Shown here: piece by piece, positions 10,454 to 21,732 of the stretch
Layout of the letters: each line of letters opens with the position of its first letter
Numbering within the stretch: position 1 is the first letter of the stretch
Source: Pseudoneurospora amorphoporcata
Lineage: Eukaryota; Ascomycota; Sordariomycetes; Sordariales; Sordariaceae
Length of the DNA stretch: 64,000 nt
Reading direction: 5' to 3'
Assembly (NCBI GenBank): GCA_033297205.1
Contig: MU859203.1
Span: 1-64,000 of the forward strand
Position numbers and translations under genes: made by a program
Notes under the pieces: generated by a model
What the model was told of the DNA's origin: nothing
The model's database searches: none
The model's input: the letters and a program-made list of their open reading frames with translations, nothing else

Positions 10454-11965
10454 ATGGCACCCGGAGACATAGTGCTCTTGACTGGTGCCACAGGCCACCT
10501 GGGCTGGGCCATTCTTCAGTGCCTACTCCGTCAGGGATATCATGTTCGGTGCGCTGTCCGAAAAGCAGAGGACGAACACACAATCCGAGCCCGACCCGCA
10601 TTACGCCGCCTCAATCCTTCGAAACTCTCCTTTATCGTCGTGCCAGACATCACGAAACCAGGGGCATTTGTGACGGCCGCGGAAGATGTCGGCTACATCA
10701 TCCACACAGCATCTCCTCTACCAAGCAAAGCTGGTCGCTGGATCGGTACAGACGACGCCCGAGAGACATTCATCAAGCCTGCCGAAGCCGGAACGCTCAA
10801 CATTCTTGGCGCCGCCGAGCAAAGCGGGACGGTAAGACGTATTGTCTTCACAAGTTCCATTGCGGCCATGGTCCCAATATCACAAATGGAAGGCAAAGAG
10901 AAGAGAGAACAGCCTGTGGTTCCCGAAGACCGGATATCCGTTGATCAAGGACCATACGCATCCGAATTTGCCGCCTACGCAGCCTCCAAATGTCGAGCAC
11001 TTCAAGTGGCGGAGGAGTACATGGCGCGCGAGCGGCCATTCTTTGACGCCGTGTACATACACCCGGGCTTCGTGCTGGGGGCCAACACGGCAGCGACCAC
11101 GGAAAGGCAGGCGATGAAGGGCACAAACTCCATGTTGGCAGCCCTACTCCTAGGCCACGGGCTGGGGGTATACGCGGGAGTGTCGGTGCATGTCGAAGAC
11201 GTGGCACGGGTCCATGTCGAGGCCCTAAGTCCCTACATTCTTGGAGGTCAGAGTTTCATCTTGGGCGAACAGGTGCGGTGGACCGATGCCATTGACATTG
11301 CCGAGGAAGAGTTCCCAGGGCTTTTCGCGAGTAAGCTGTTGACAACCAGCGGATACTATCAGACTGTCAGCATACCCATTGACACCAGCCTGACGCGGGA
11401 CACGTTTGGAACGCAGTTCATCAGCTTTGCCGACCAGGTCAAGAGTGTGGTCCAGCACTGGGCCAAAGTACGGCAGGCTCAAGTGGTACCATCTCCAACT
11501 GCTTCAAGTCCGCCAAGCGAGTCGCTGGCCAAAGACGAGACGCCTATTGCGCACAGCCCAAGCTCACACGGCGAATCCGAGTTGGCCATCCCAGACGTGC
11601 ATCTTTCTCTGCCGACCGAGTACGCGGGGTTGGAGGAGCACGATGACGGCACAGCAGAGGTCATCCCACCACCTCCCACGGAAGAAGAGACATGGGAGGG
11701 CATCATCCAGCGGCACATCATTCCATCGGAGGCTTTTCCTTATTCGGGCGAGAGCGGCGGAAGCAACTGGTCGACCGCGTCGGATCACACTGAAGGCGTC
11801 ACTCCCAGCGCATCGGGCGACGAGGAAGGGCCGGCAATATATTACGACTCAGATGCTGGAGATGATTCGAGGACTCATGGAGACGGTGGTATCGGTCAAA
11901 TTGCACAAGAAGCCAAAGAGTCTCCTTTGGTGGTGCAAGAAAGGGGCGCAGAGATGACAAGTTGA
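10454..11965 (+). CDS. NAD(P)-dependent extended SDR (dihydroflavonol-4-reductase-like) with acidic C-terminal tail
   Basis: An intronless 503-aa protein. It opens with a Rossmann nucleotide-binding motif TGATGHLG at residues 10-17. It continues with an acidic residue after beta-4 in a VVPDIT segment, TSS at 133-135, and the catalytic pair Y175/K179 in YAASK. This is the active-site layout of the extended short-chain dehydrogenases that include dihydroflavonol-4-reductase, cinnamoyl-CoA reductase and fungal aldehyde/ketone reductases. The substrate cannot be read from the sequence. The catalytic domain ends near residue 345, the normal family length. About 160 further residues are rich in S, P, E, D and G and look disordered, which is unusual. 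There is no signal peptide or membrane anchor, so a cytosolic enzyme is likely. The start gives the Rossmann strand at the expected distance from the N terminus. Confidence 0.85.
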   Translation: MAPGDIVLLTGATGHLGWAILQCLLRQGYHVRCAVRKAEDEHTIRARPALRRLNPSKLSFIVVPDITKPGAFVTAAEDVGYIIHTASPLPSKAGRWIGTDDARETFIKPAEAGTLNILGAAEQSGTVRRIVFTSSIAAMVPISQMEGKEKREQPVVPEDRISVDQGPYASEFAAYAASKCRALQVAEEYMARERPFFDAVYIHPGFVLGANTAATTERQAMKGTNSMLAALLLGHGLGVYAGVSVHVEDVARVHVEALSPYILGGQSFILGEQVRWTDAIDIAEEEFPGLFASKLLTTSGYYQTVSIPIDTSLTRDTFGTQFISFADQVKSVVQHWAKVRQAQVVPSPTASSPPSESLAKDETPIAHSPSSHGESELAIPDVHLSLPTEYAGLEEHDDGTAEVIPPPPTEEETWEGIIQRHIIPSEAFPYSGESGGSNWSTASDHTEGVTPSASGDEEGPAIYYDSDAGDDSRTHGDGGIGQIAQEAKESPLVVQERGAEMTS

Positions 11966-12623
11966 GCCGTCATGTTGGAGAATGACGGTCGAAGACACGG
12001 CAGGCAAGTGTTTGAGACATGAAAAGCGGGGCAGTAATGGTCAACTCCCGTTTGGGACATATTGAGATACCCAGCCAGACATGCCAAGTCTAGAAACCCG
12101 GGCTAAACTTGGGTGACTAGGCACCATAGTTCTGTACAGGAGATTCACATGCTGAATATTCAATACTAAACTAGGGATTGTATGGCAGTCAATCTTTATC
12201 ATCTTATGGTGCCATGCAAACAACTGCAGCAAACAGAACTCCTTAAAGTACATACGCGCTCTGATCCATTAAATTACACTTACAATTGTATACTTCTCAC
12301 TGTTTATCCTAGGCAGATATGCGTTAAACGAGACTCATCATGATTGCACATGCGGACGGGACGGGATGCCTGAGCCGATAAGATAAGGAAGGTACAGGCT
12401 AAAAGTAGGTTCTGACGCCACTTCCATCGATGCACACGTCAATTGGGAAAACACCCCTGTAGCACGCCTGTTGCTCAGTACCTACAGCAGTCAAAATCCA
12501 CAGCTTGTAGCGAGCAATCTCCAAACAACATCCAAACGAGAACATTCCGCTATCATCACTACATTTCTCTTTCGCCTTTCTTTTGTCCTTTTGCCACGAC
12601 TACACCGAATTTGAATCACCATA
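11966..12623. other. Intergenic, presumed NTR1 promoter
   Basis: About 0.65 kb between two plus-strand genes; it must hold the 3' end of the SDR transcript and the promoter of the G-patch gene. No specific site recognised. Confidence 0.4.
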
Positions 12624-15530
12624 ATGGCTGACCTCGGCGGGCTCAAATTCGACCCCTCGAAACTCAATAAAGTCACCGCCGCCGACTACTCATCCTCGGA
12701 TTCGGACGCGGACGACAACGACGACTTCCAAGTGCCATCGCGCAATCCCCACGACGACGAGTTTGGCGATTTCAACCCACGAAAGAGACGCAGGACCGGT
12801 CGCGACGCAAAGGAGGACGCTGCCCTCGGTATCTTTGGTTCCGAAAGCGAAGACGAGGGTCCCCGATGGAAGCGCAAGAACCTCCGCACAAAGGGCGTCA
12901 GCTTTGTCTCGTCAGCCAACAACAAGCCAGCCAACTCGGACGAAGATGAAGACGAGGTCGATGACGAAGAGGATGAGGATGACGAATATGACGCGAGACC
13001 ATCGATGAAGACTGCCAATGCCGAGGACGATGAGGCGGATGAAGAAGAGGAGGAAGAGTCGCGAGGCGTTGGCCTGGGCTTCAAAGGTGCTGCCGCTGCA
13101 GCTACAGGTGGTCAAGGACTGGCCTGGGTACCGCCGACACAACAACAGAAAGAGAAGAGTCCGCCACGACAACAATCCTTTGTCAAGTCAACAATCAACA
13201 TGTCGAACCCCCTCGGTCCAGGATTCACCCCGACCTCGGCCAAAGCCCCGACCCTCCTCGTAAACGATGATGATGAACCTCCCACACGCCGCGCCGCCCT
13301 ACCTAGCGCCTTTGCTCAGGCAAGAGGTGGAAAGACCAAAACCAACAAAATGTCCTTCGCTGCCCGCATGATGGCCAAGATGGGCTACCAAGAGGGCAAG
13401 GGTCTCGGTAAAGAAGGTCAGGGACGCAACGTCATTATCGAGGCCAACCTTCGGCCTCAGGGTGCCGGTCTGGGTGCTGTCAGGGAGAAGACGCTCCAAG
13501 AACGGGAAGAGGAGAAGCGACAAGCACGTTTGCGTGGAGAAGAGGTGGTAGATTCGGAAGAGGAGGAGAAAAAGAGGAAGGCCGCTCGCAGAAAGACCAA
13601 GTCACTGGGTGGTGGACTTGGAAGTGGTACGGCCAGCGCTGGCAGCACACCGCGGCCCAAGAAGCCCAAGTACATGACTTTGGACGAGGTCAAGAAGGTT
13701 GCCCCGGGGCTGAACATCCCCGATGCATTTACTCCCATTCTGGACATGACGGGTCCTAGCAAGAAGATGCTCACGACGTCTTCCGGACTGATGACGCCCA
13801 CCGGGACCGCTACCCCTGCCGAATCGACCGAGGCGGCCGAATCTCGAAAGCTCGTTAGAAGGGCCCAGAATGATTTTATGGCCATCCTGGAGGAATGGCA
13901 GAGCCTTCAGGAACGCAAGGCATACGCCGAACTGCAGCTCAAGCAAGAGCAGCAGGAGCTGGACGAGCTCACAGCAAGTCTACAAGCGAACAGGGCCATC
14001 ACGGGTCTTTGCGAAGTGCTTTCTACTCCTGTCGAGAGCGGCGAGTTCGACAAAAAGGCGGACCTAGACTACAAGTTAAGACGCACAATGTCCGGTCTAC
14101 AGAGTGCTTCCAACGCTTTTTCTGATGCCATGCTGCCACAGATCAAGGATGAGGTCGCGTTACTTGCCGTTGCCGCTATCTATCCTGCGCTCCGGGAGTA
14201 CCTACAGATCTGGAAGCCACTTGAGGACCCCAAGCCACGCTTTGTCGACGGTCTTATATCCATCAAGAAGCTCCTCGTCCTCGACCAGAAGACCAAGCAT
14301 ACCTATCGTCGGGCCACCGCAACCCCCTACGAGACCATGATGTACCAGCTCTGGCTTCCCGCTGTGGCAAGTGCCGTAAGGGTATGGGATGTCCGTGAGC
14401 CCGACCAACTCATTGCCGTCTTCGAAGCCTGGGACGGTCTAATCCCAACCTTCGTCCGCTCCCAGCTCCTCCAAGACATCGTCCGCAAACTCGAAGAAGC
14501 CGTTCAGAAATGGCATCCCAAGAAGAAGAGTAGCACATCCAATCTTCCGCACGGGTGGATCTTCCCCTGGCTCCCCTACCTACCGGCTACCCACCTCGAC
14601 CCCAAGAGCTCGACCGGTCTCGTGGCCGACGTCAAGCGCAAGTTCCGCCAGCTCATCGAAGTCTGGGAATTCAACCGCGGCGTGATCCCCGGCCTCAAAC
14701 AATGGAAGGAAGTCCTCCGCCCCCACGGGGGATCAGACCAGTGGGGTCCGTTGGTGATGAACCACGTCCTCCCCAGCATGGCGCGGTACATGCGCAAGAA
14801 CTTCCGCGTCGACCCCCGCGACCAGGAGCCGTACATGGACATGCTCGAGGGCCTGTTCAAATGGCTCGAGGTCATCCGCCCCTCCATGGTGGGCGAGGTC
14901 ATCGTCGCCGAGGTGTTCCCCATGTGGCATGACGCGCTGTATCAGTGGTTGCTCCTCGACACGGCGAATTACGAGCAGATCGGCCAGTGGTTCGAGTGGT
15001 GGCAGGATCAGGTGTTCCCTGAGCACATCAAATCGCTTCCGTCCATCACGGCCGAGTTCGAAAAGGGCATGAAGATGATTGAGCGGGCTTTGGATCTGGG
15101 CGATCGCGCGAAGACAGAACTCAAAGCTCCTGAACGAGGCCCCGCTTTGCCCTCGTCCAAGTCTTCTTCCTCGTCTTCGAGGCACGACCGAGAGCATCGT
15201 CATCGCGAGAAACACCGCGAACGGGAGACCCAAGCCCAGGGAGCGGCAGCATCAAAAGCGGAAAAGAATAAGCCACCGGAGGAAGTCACGTTCCGACACG
15301 CGCTGGAGGATTGGTGCCAGGAGAATGACTTGCAGTTCATCCCCGAGCGCAAGAAGATGCATGCGGATGGACCTTATTACCGGATCACGGCGAGAGGAGA
15401 CGGTAAAGGTGGCGTGTTGGTTAGGTTCAAGGGCGATGTGCTATTTGTGGAGGTCAAGGGGCAGGATGCGCTTAAGATTCACAGGGAGCCGCAGAGTGGG
15501 TGGGAGGCGCTTTTGGAATTGGTTTTGTAG
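12624..15530 (+). CDS. NTR1: G-patch spliceosome-disassembly factor Ntr1/Spp382 (TFIP11 family)
   Basis: An intronless 968-aa protein with the complete TFIP11/Ntr1 architecture. The acidic N-terminal region (about 1-160) has SSSDSDADDNDD, FNPRKRRR and several DE runs. A G-patch at about 243-288 contains FAARMMAKMGYQEGKGLGK and continues to GAGLGAV. A coiled-coil stretch lies near 415-455, and a long helical GCFC-type domain at about 460-800 contains WIFPWLPYLP. The conserved C-terminal block (about 885-968) starts VTFRHALEDWCQENDLQFIP and ends WEALLELVL. In yeast and animals the family binds the DEAH helicase Prp43/DHX15 through the G-patch and drives release of the intron-lariat spliceosome in the nucleus. 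Length and domain order are normal. The KRRR cluster near 55 is a likely nuclear signal. High confidence in the family; the role is inferred from it. Confidence 0.95.
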   Translation: MADLGGLKFDPSKLNKVTAADYSSSDSDADDNDDFQVPSRNPHDDEFGDFNPRKRRRTGRDAKEDAALGIFGSESEDEGPRWKRKNLRTKGVSFVSSANNKPANSDEDEDEVDDEEDEDDEYDARPSMKTANAEDDEADEEEEEESRGVGLGFKGAAAAATGGQGLAWVPPTQQQKEKSPPRQQSFVKSTINMSNPLGPGFTPTSAKAPTLLVNDDDEPPTRRAALPSAFAQARGGKTKTNKMSFAARMMAKMGYQEGKGLGKEGQGRNVIIEANLRPQGAGLGAVREKTLQEREEEKRQARLRGEEVVDSEEEEKKRKAARRKTKSLGGGLGSGTASAGSTPRPKKPKYMTLDEVKKVAPGLNIPDAFTPILDMTGPSKKMLTTSSGLMTPTGTATPAESTEAAESRKLVRRAQNDFMAILEEWQSLQERKAYAELQLKQEQQELDELTASLQANRAITGLCEVLSTPVESGEFDKKADLDYKLRRTMSGLQSASNAFSDAMLPQIKDEVALLAVAAIYPALREYLQIWKPLEDPKPRFVDGLISIKKLLVLDQKTKHTYRRATATPYETMMYQLWLPAVASAVRVWDVREPDQLIAVFEAWDGLIPTFVRSQLLQDIVRKLEEAVQKWHPKKKSSTSNLPHGWIFPWLPYLPATHLDPKSSTGLVADVKRKFRQLIEVWEFNRGVIPGLKQWKEVLRPHGGSDQWGPLVMNHVLPSMARYMRKNFRVDPRDQEPYMDMLEGLFKWLEVIRPSMVGEVIVAEVFPMWHDALYQWLLLDTANYEQIGQWFEWWQDQVFPEHIKSLPSITAEFEKGMKMIERALDLGDRAKTELKAPERGPALPSSKSSSSSSRHDREHRHREKHRERETQAQGAAASKAEKNKPPEEVTFRHALEDWCQENDLQFIPERKKMHADGPYYRITARGDGKGGVLVRFKGDVLFVEVKGQDALKIHREPQSGWEALLELVL

Positions 15531-17151
15531 GGGTAGCTTTCTGGAGGAGCAAACCACCAGGACATGCGGTGGTAGATTGATCAGGGTGATATCCAATTTT
15601 GATATCGACAGTAACTTTGTTTTTGTGCTTACTAATCGTCGCGCGTTTCACACGTGAACTTTTACGATGGGATATGAAGCTTGCTGTAAGTAAGGGAAGA
15701 TGAGAGTTGAAGGGGCTTGGCGGTGTTTCCGTTCCTTCTTGCGTTGGCGGTAGACGGCAGGAAGCACCAACATCTGTCTCGATTCTTCATGGGACTCGTT
15801 CTTGCCCTGGACACTTGCCTGGTCGGTTTCTCTCTACATAATATTGGACAACCTGAGCTAATTTATGCTGGTATAGGCTAAGATTCTTGTAGGAGCCTTT
15901 GCGCTCAACCAGATTCGCCCATCGGCACCACACATCACACATCACACATCAAACCTCACACAAATCACCAAACGTGGCACAGCCGCGCCTACAGCTTCTC
16001 TACCTGTCAAGTTACCCATTATCTTCTCTGTTCGCTCAAGCCACAGCTCGCGTAACACTTGATTTCTTCCAAACTGTTTTGTTTGCTGACGAGATCTGCT
16101 CCATCCCCTTAATTTCGCTGCCCCAGTATCCTGACCAGTCCCATCACTTCTTTTCAGAACTGTCAGCGAGGATCGGGAAGTTTGGGAAACACACAGAGAC
16201 AGAGGCAGTCAGCATTTCCACTTTCATGCCCGGCTTTTTCTCCGTTCCTTGTCAACTCAAAAGCTATCGCCTGTTACGGCAGAGGCTGAAGACCGCCAAG
16301 ACACAACAATGCCAGCAACGCCCAGCGTCCAAGCCCACTGAGTTCAGTGGAGGCACCACCAGTCCAGTGAGGGCCACCACCAGGATCTTGGAATTCACGA
16401 CAACGCCCACTTTGGAGCCCTTCAAGCCCACTTCGTTACATCCGATTGATCCGCCGACGACAATATAATGACTCCATTCAGTATCCAATTTCAAGACATC
16501 TAGAACGAGTGATGGCCATCTCTCACTCTCGATAACTGATGAGGCTCTTTGCAATACGGGCAAGCTAGGGAGTCGCGAGATGCCATTCGCTTTCGGTTCA
16601 AAGACCCATGGAGATGATGCCGGTACATACCCGTCCACGCCGCCTGGCCGCAGTTGTTCCAACTGCCAAGCCGATTACGCCCAGAAAAATGCTGTCGCAA
16701 CCCCCCGTTTGTTTTTATGCTGCAGCCTGCGGGAGAGAAGTGTCCATTGCCATTTGGCTGCTGGTTTTGCGAATGGCGGTTTGAGCCTGTTTTGGGCTTT
16801 TCGGGCTCTGTGATTGAAGGATTGGGTTATTGCAACGCTGCTGGCCAGGGGCCCGGCAGGCACATCCCAATCCCAGCACACATCGTTCCGGGCCCAGCGG
16901 GCATCGTGCGAATTCTATTCCTGGCTTCGCTACAGTGGGGACCGTGGACGCTCCATAGGAGGTAGGGCTGATGCTGGCCGCTGGCGTGGTTGGCGGCGGC
17001 GTGGGTCCTGTTGGATCCTGTTAAAAGCTCGCTTTGTCCCGCCTGTTTTCGCGAAAGTCGGGAGAGGGTGACGGTGAACGGTTTCTCTCAGACTCTCATC
17101 CTCTTGTTTTCCGTCTTTTTTTTGGTTACCGGATCCTGATCAACAACGAAT
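15531..17151. other. Intergenic, presumed protease promoter
   Basis: About 1.6 kb between NTR1 and the subtilase gene. Long frames around 15899-16468 (+) and 16264-16662 (-) overlap each other, lack motifs and read as chance ORFs. A CACATCACACATCACACATC stretch near 15932 is a short imperfect repeat. Confidence 0.45.
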
Positions 17152-18547
17152 ATGGTCGGGTTCAAGAACGTCGCGCTCTTCGTGGCGTCGATCATCTTTC
17201 CCGCAGTATGGGCCGCTCCCATTGTCGAAGTCCAGACGCAGCCGATCCCCCGAAAGTACATTGTGCTGCTCAAACCACATGCCGATCTCGAAGGCCACCT
17301 CACCTGGGCGAAGGACGTGCACTCCAGGAGTTTGTCACGACGAGACACTGCCGGCGTGCACAAGGCGTGGAGTGTAGGAAGCAAGTTCAAGGCGTATGCG
17401 GGAGAATTCGATGAGGAGACTTTGAAGATCATTCAGCGGGATGAGAGCGTATGTCTCACTGAGCGGCCATGCGCCCGACCCCTGAATCGTCCGGATACCA
17501 AGCTCTAACACCCCAACCCATAGGTCCAAACCATCGAGCCCGACAACAGCTGGCGCCTCTACAAGCGCAACGACAACGTCGTCTCTAACTCCGCCGAAAC
17601 TTCCATCATCACCCAAAAGCAAGCCCCCTGGGGCCTAGGCTACCTCTCCCACAAGGGCGAGTCCTCCTCTGATTATGTTTACAACTCCACCGCCGGCGCC
17701 GGCACCTACGCTTACGTGGTCGACACCGGATGCTGGAAGGAACACGCCGACTTTGAGGGTCGGGTACATCTCGGCTACAACGCTTATCCCAACTCGTCAT
17801 TCATTGACATGGACGGCCACGGCACGCACGTCGCGGGCACGATTGCTGGTAGGAAGTACGGAGTGGCTAAGAATGCGACGGTCATTTGCGTCAAGGTGTT
17901 CCATGGTGGCGGCGTACGTCTCTTTTTTTTTCCCCATCCTTCAACCCTTTTCGCTCAAACCCGCTAACAAAACCCGCTCACAGTCCGCCAACACCATCGT
18001 AATGGACGGTTTCGAATGGGCCGTCAAGGACATCATCGCCAAAAAGCGTCAAAAGAACTCGGTAATCAACATGTCCCTCGGGTGCGACCGCTCCGAAGCC
18101 TTCAACGCCATCGTCGACGCCGCCTTCGACCAAGGCATTCTTACGGTGGTCGCGGCCGGAAACGAGAACCAACCAGCCGCCATGGTCTCGCCCGCCTCCT
18201 CCATCCGCGCTTTCAGCGTGGGAGCAATTGACAGAAAGAACACGCGTGCTTATTTCTCCAATTTCGGAAACATCGTCGATATCTTTGCCCCCGGAGTGGA
18301 TATCGTGTCCAGCTACATTGGCAAAAAGGAGGGCGATAATAATCGCACCATGACGATGAGCGGGACCAGCATGGCGAGCCCCCATGTCGCGGGCTTGGCG
18401 CTGTACTTGAAGAGCCTGGATCCTGAGACGTATGGGGATTCGCTGGGGGCACATAGAGGTTTGAGGGCGTTGGGGATTACAAACAAGGTGTGGGATGCGG
18501 GCGAGATGAGCCCGAATTTGGTGGCTTATAATGGGATTAAGGGGTGA
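17152..18547 (+). CDS. Secreted subtilisin-like serine protease (S8A, proteinase K type) with I9 propeptide
   Basis: Three exons, 17152-17448, 17524-17913 and 17984-18547, all phase 0, give 416 aa. Introns are 75 and 70 nt; both have CTAAC branch points. A signal peptide (about 1-20, ending VWAAP) is followed by an inhibitor-I9 propeptide from YIVLLKPHA to about residue 108. The catalytic domain carries D166 (YVVDTG), H198 (GHGTHVAG), the oxyanion-hole N289 (AAGNEN) and S358 (GTSMASPHVAG). The full triad is present, so an active endopeptidase is expected. The length matches fungal alkaline proteases, which are exported as zymogens and mature by autocleavage of the propeptide. The last residues are short and there is no C-terminal anchor. 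A role in extracellular protein degradation is inferred from the family. Confidence 0.93.
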
Positions 18548-19650
18548 ACGAGAAGGGAGCGCCGATGAAACGATGAGTGATTGGGGGTCAAGGCGGTAAG
18601 CATGCGGACAGGTGTTGTGTGAGAGCGGCGATAGAGATGATGTGAGGCGGTTGTGGTTGTGAGTTGCATAGCATCGGCGTTTTTGGTTTGGTTCGTTTCG
18701 ATAAGCTGGCTTTGTTCAAGTATCGGCTTGGACGTCGCTACATCCCTTCTGGATAAGAATTGGGCATATATCGTTTTTACTCGTTGATCTATCGTGGCAT
18801 CTCTTCTGATGAAGATCCCTATTCGTTGATGAGTAGCATTTCAGTTAGTGGCCGAGATAATTCAAAGACGTGACTCCAAAGGAATTGACAGCCACTATCT
18901 ACGGCCATCATACCTATGATAGTTATCGTGAGCAAGGCGTAGGCTTGCAACACATCATATACTGTCGTCATGCGTTCGGGCATGACACCCGGTGGTCGAT
19001 ATTCCCGTTGGCATATTGTGGTTTTGTTTACTGATCAATGCAGCCCATGCATTTCTAAGTAACGAAGCCGACTAGACAGTGCGCGCCTCACCTCGCTGAT
19101 GAAGAGGTGCAATCAACGCATAAAACTGAGATTGATATGAGCTTGAACGAAACCTTCCGGCCTTCATAACTTTCTCCAAAACAGACCCTGGCTTGCCTAG
19201 GCCACACCGTGTGCGCGTTCTTCCCTGCATATCTCGGTCCAAGTTTCTGGTCCCTAAACCCTCGATATCCACGCCCGGCGGGCCGCTCGTTTCCAACGAC
19301 TGTGTAAGATACATTCCTGTCTGTGTGTATGTATGTATGTATGTTCGTTCGATAGTGAAATAGCCGCGCTGCGCGCTTGTGCTTCTGCTTGTGCTTGTGC
19401 TTCGGGTGGTAACTGAGCCTGCAGCCTGAAGCCCGCAGCTTGCATCCCACGGCCTGCCCGCTCAACGTCGGTGTCTGTCTGTGTCTCCGCCCACCCACTC
19501 CTGGGCCGTCTGTCATTTCTCGTTGTGTGTGTGCACCCGCTCTTGTGATCGATATCGTCCGCTGATTTGATGGTAGCTTGGTACCCTTAAAGTGACTGAA
19601 GAGGAATCGCCCGTGGTACGTGTCGCTTTCGCAAGCTCAACCCAGCTCGC
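18548..19650. other. Intergenic with TATG microsatellite
   Basis: About 1.1 kb between convergent genes (subtilase + and calmodulin-like -). A TGTATG-type tetranucleotide repeat lies near 19324-19342 and a short GTGCTT repeat near 19378-19401. No gene seen. Confidence 0.5.
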
Positions 19651-20447
19651 CTATTTCATGATCTGGGCGAATTCGGTATCTGCGTGTGAAGAAGGGAGGT
19701 TAGTACATCTGAGGCCTGCACAATCGATTGTTCCTGCTGCAAGCAGGAGGACCCATTTCGTTCCGTGGGCTGCCTGTGCCTACGGTCTTCCCCTCCTCCT
19801 CCTCCTCCTCCAGCGGCCCAACAGTCCAACCCGACCCCAACACCACATCACACGCCCCCACCCACTCAACCCTCCGCATCACCCCAACCCTCAAAAGAAG
19901 CGGATAATCCAACGGAAAACGGGGAAAACTCACAATCAATCTGCCCATCCCCATCCTTATCCGCCAACTTAATCATCTCATCCACATCCGCATCCGTCAT
20001 GTCCTCGCCCAAGCTCTTGAGCACGGCCCTGAGTTCCTCAGTCGAAATGGTGCCCGAACCATCCTTATCAAACACCTTGAACGCCTCCAGCAGCTCCTTT
20101 TCGGTATCGGTCTCCTTGACTGAGGCGGACATGAGGTTGAGGAACTCCTCAAAGTTGATGACGCCGTCCTTGTTAATGTCGACCTCGTTGACCAGGTCCT
20201 CGAGCTCGGACTTGGAGGGGTTCAGGCCCAGCTCGCGCATGACGACGCCCAGCTCTTCGGCGGTGATGTCGCCGGTGTGGTCCTTGTCGAAGAGGTCGAA
20301 GACTTCGCGGAATTGGGCGATTTGTTCGGGGTTGAGGGTGGGGTATTTGGGAGACTGTGGGTTGGTTGGGTTAGTATGCTGGGATATCATGGCTGTTGGC
20401 GGGTGTTTGCTGGGTTGGGCTGGACTGTTGTGAACTGCACTCACCAT
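19651..20447 (-). CDS. Calmodulin-like EF-hand protein
   Basis: Three exons: 20445-20447 (the ATG alone), 19934-20354 and 19651-19679. The joined 453 nt give 150 aa, calmodulin length. Intron 1 (90 nt) directly follows the start codon. Intron 2 is 254 nt and ends with a perfect TACTAAC branch before CACACGCAG. The last exon supplies the expected YTEFAQIMK end of EF-hand 4. Four EF-hand loops are present: DKDHTGDITAEE, DINKDGVINFEE, DKDGSGTISTEE and DKDGDGQIDYTE. All keep D at position 1, G at 6, a hydrophobic at 8 and E at 12, so four Ca2+ sites look competent. The linker between loops 2 and 3 (SVKETDTEKELLEAFKVFD) is calmodulin-like. The sequence is clearly diverged from what I expect of the highly conserved canonical fungal calmodulin, so this is probably a second, calmodulin-like sensor. 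Confidence 0.88.
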
Positions 20448-21732
20448 GTTTGCGGCTGGGGGTATGACGGTGTTTGGTGGGGTACTGCTTGGTGTGTACG
20501 TGTCGGTACTTGGTATGCGAGACTGTGTTTCTGTGACGTGAATGATACGATGACTTATTCAGAGTTGGACGAGCTGATGCTTTTTCTGCTGGATGAAGAT
20601 TGTGAATGAAACTTGGATGAAGGAAGGAGGAAGAAGGTGTTGAGTGAGTGTGAGAGTGACATGCAGGGCCCAGGCTCAGCTCCAGAGGGAACCCAATTCA
20701 GGCTCCCGTCCAGCGGGGCTGCCTATCAGAGGAGGCGGGGTACTGTCCTGCCGCGCCGGCAAAGTCTTGCGCTGGTGCCTGCCCGGGTCTGCTCATGTCT
20801 GCCTGAGCCTAGAGGTACCCCAAGTTGGACAGCGCTTTCCCTCTGTTCACCCCATTTCTTGCAGGACCTAATTTTGGGGAATTCGCATTGACTCCAACTC
20901 TTTCTCCAATATCTCGAAGTGGAGTTGTCTTTTTGGCAATTCCATCCGTATGGCATTCCAAAGTTCCGAACTTGGCCGGCGGCATCACTATCCTCGGTCG
21001 TACTTAACTCTAGCCCTAACCCTCCAAGACTGGCCAATACTCATTTCTTCAACAAGTGTCGCCGTGCTGGTTGAGGGTGTAAGACGGGCTCCACTTTTGA
21101 CGACAACCGCTGATTTTGCTCCATCATTCTTCAGGCACTGCATCATGGAACATTCGCCAATAAGAGTCTCCTTCTCCCTGCGATCTGTCTTTGCTTCACC
21201 CTACCGCATGTAGTCCTACTTACAACAGTTCGTTATTCAGTGGTCCTCAAAATGCCTTCGGAGTCTGACTACGTATCGACCTGAATTCTTTTTCCCATTC
21301 GCTCCCCGTTGGACCGATCAATGCAAAATGATTGGACAAGCCGTGGGCCTCTTGCATCAGATGAGGTGACAAAATGAAGTGTTCATACCATCTTAAGATC
21401 CTGCGAGAAAGAGAGTCAACCTGCCACCTTCATCTGGATTTGATTATTAATTTTTTTTATTTTTTTTCTCCTTACCATCACACAGGTACCCCCTGAACGG
21501 CCGCAATCATGCAGCCACAGACGCCCACAAAATGCACAAAACATGGTATCCCGCCAGATTGAGAAGAAGCCAGAAACAAACGCTGCCGCCGCCGACGCCG
21601 AGCCAAACTCATCTTCCCACACCGTCGCCCTCGCCTCTTAGCCACACACGCAAGCAACAATGCCACCACCACACTCACCACGTACGTTTCAACCTCGCGG
21701 CCGTATCCTCCCGTATCCAAATCTCGTCGGGC
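20448..21732. other. Intergenic, nothing recognised
   Basis: About 1.3 kb. Upstream flank of the calmodulin-like gene and downstream flank of the DUF952 remnant. Only short frames with no motifs. Confidence 0.4.
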
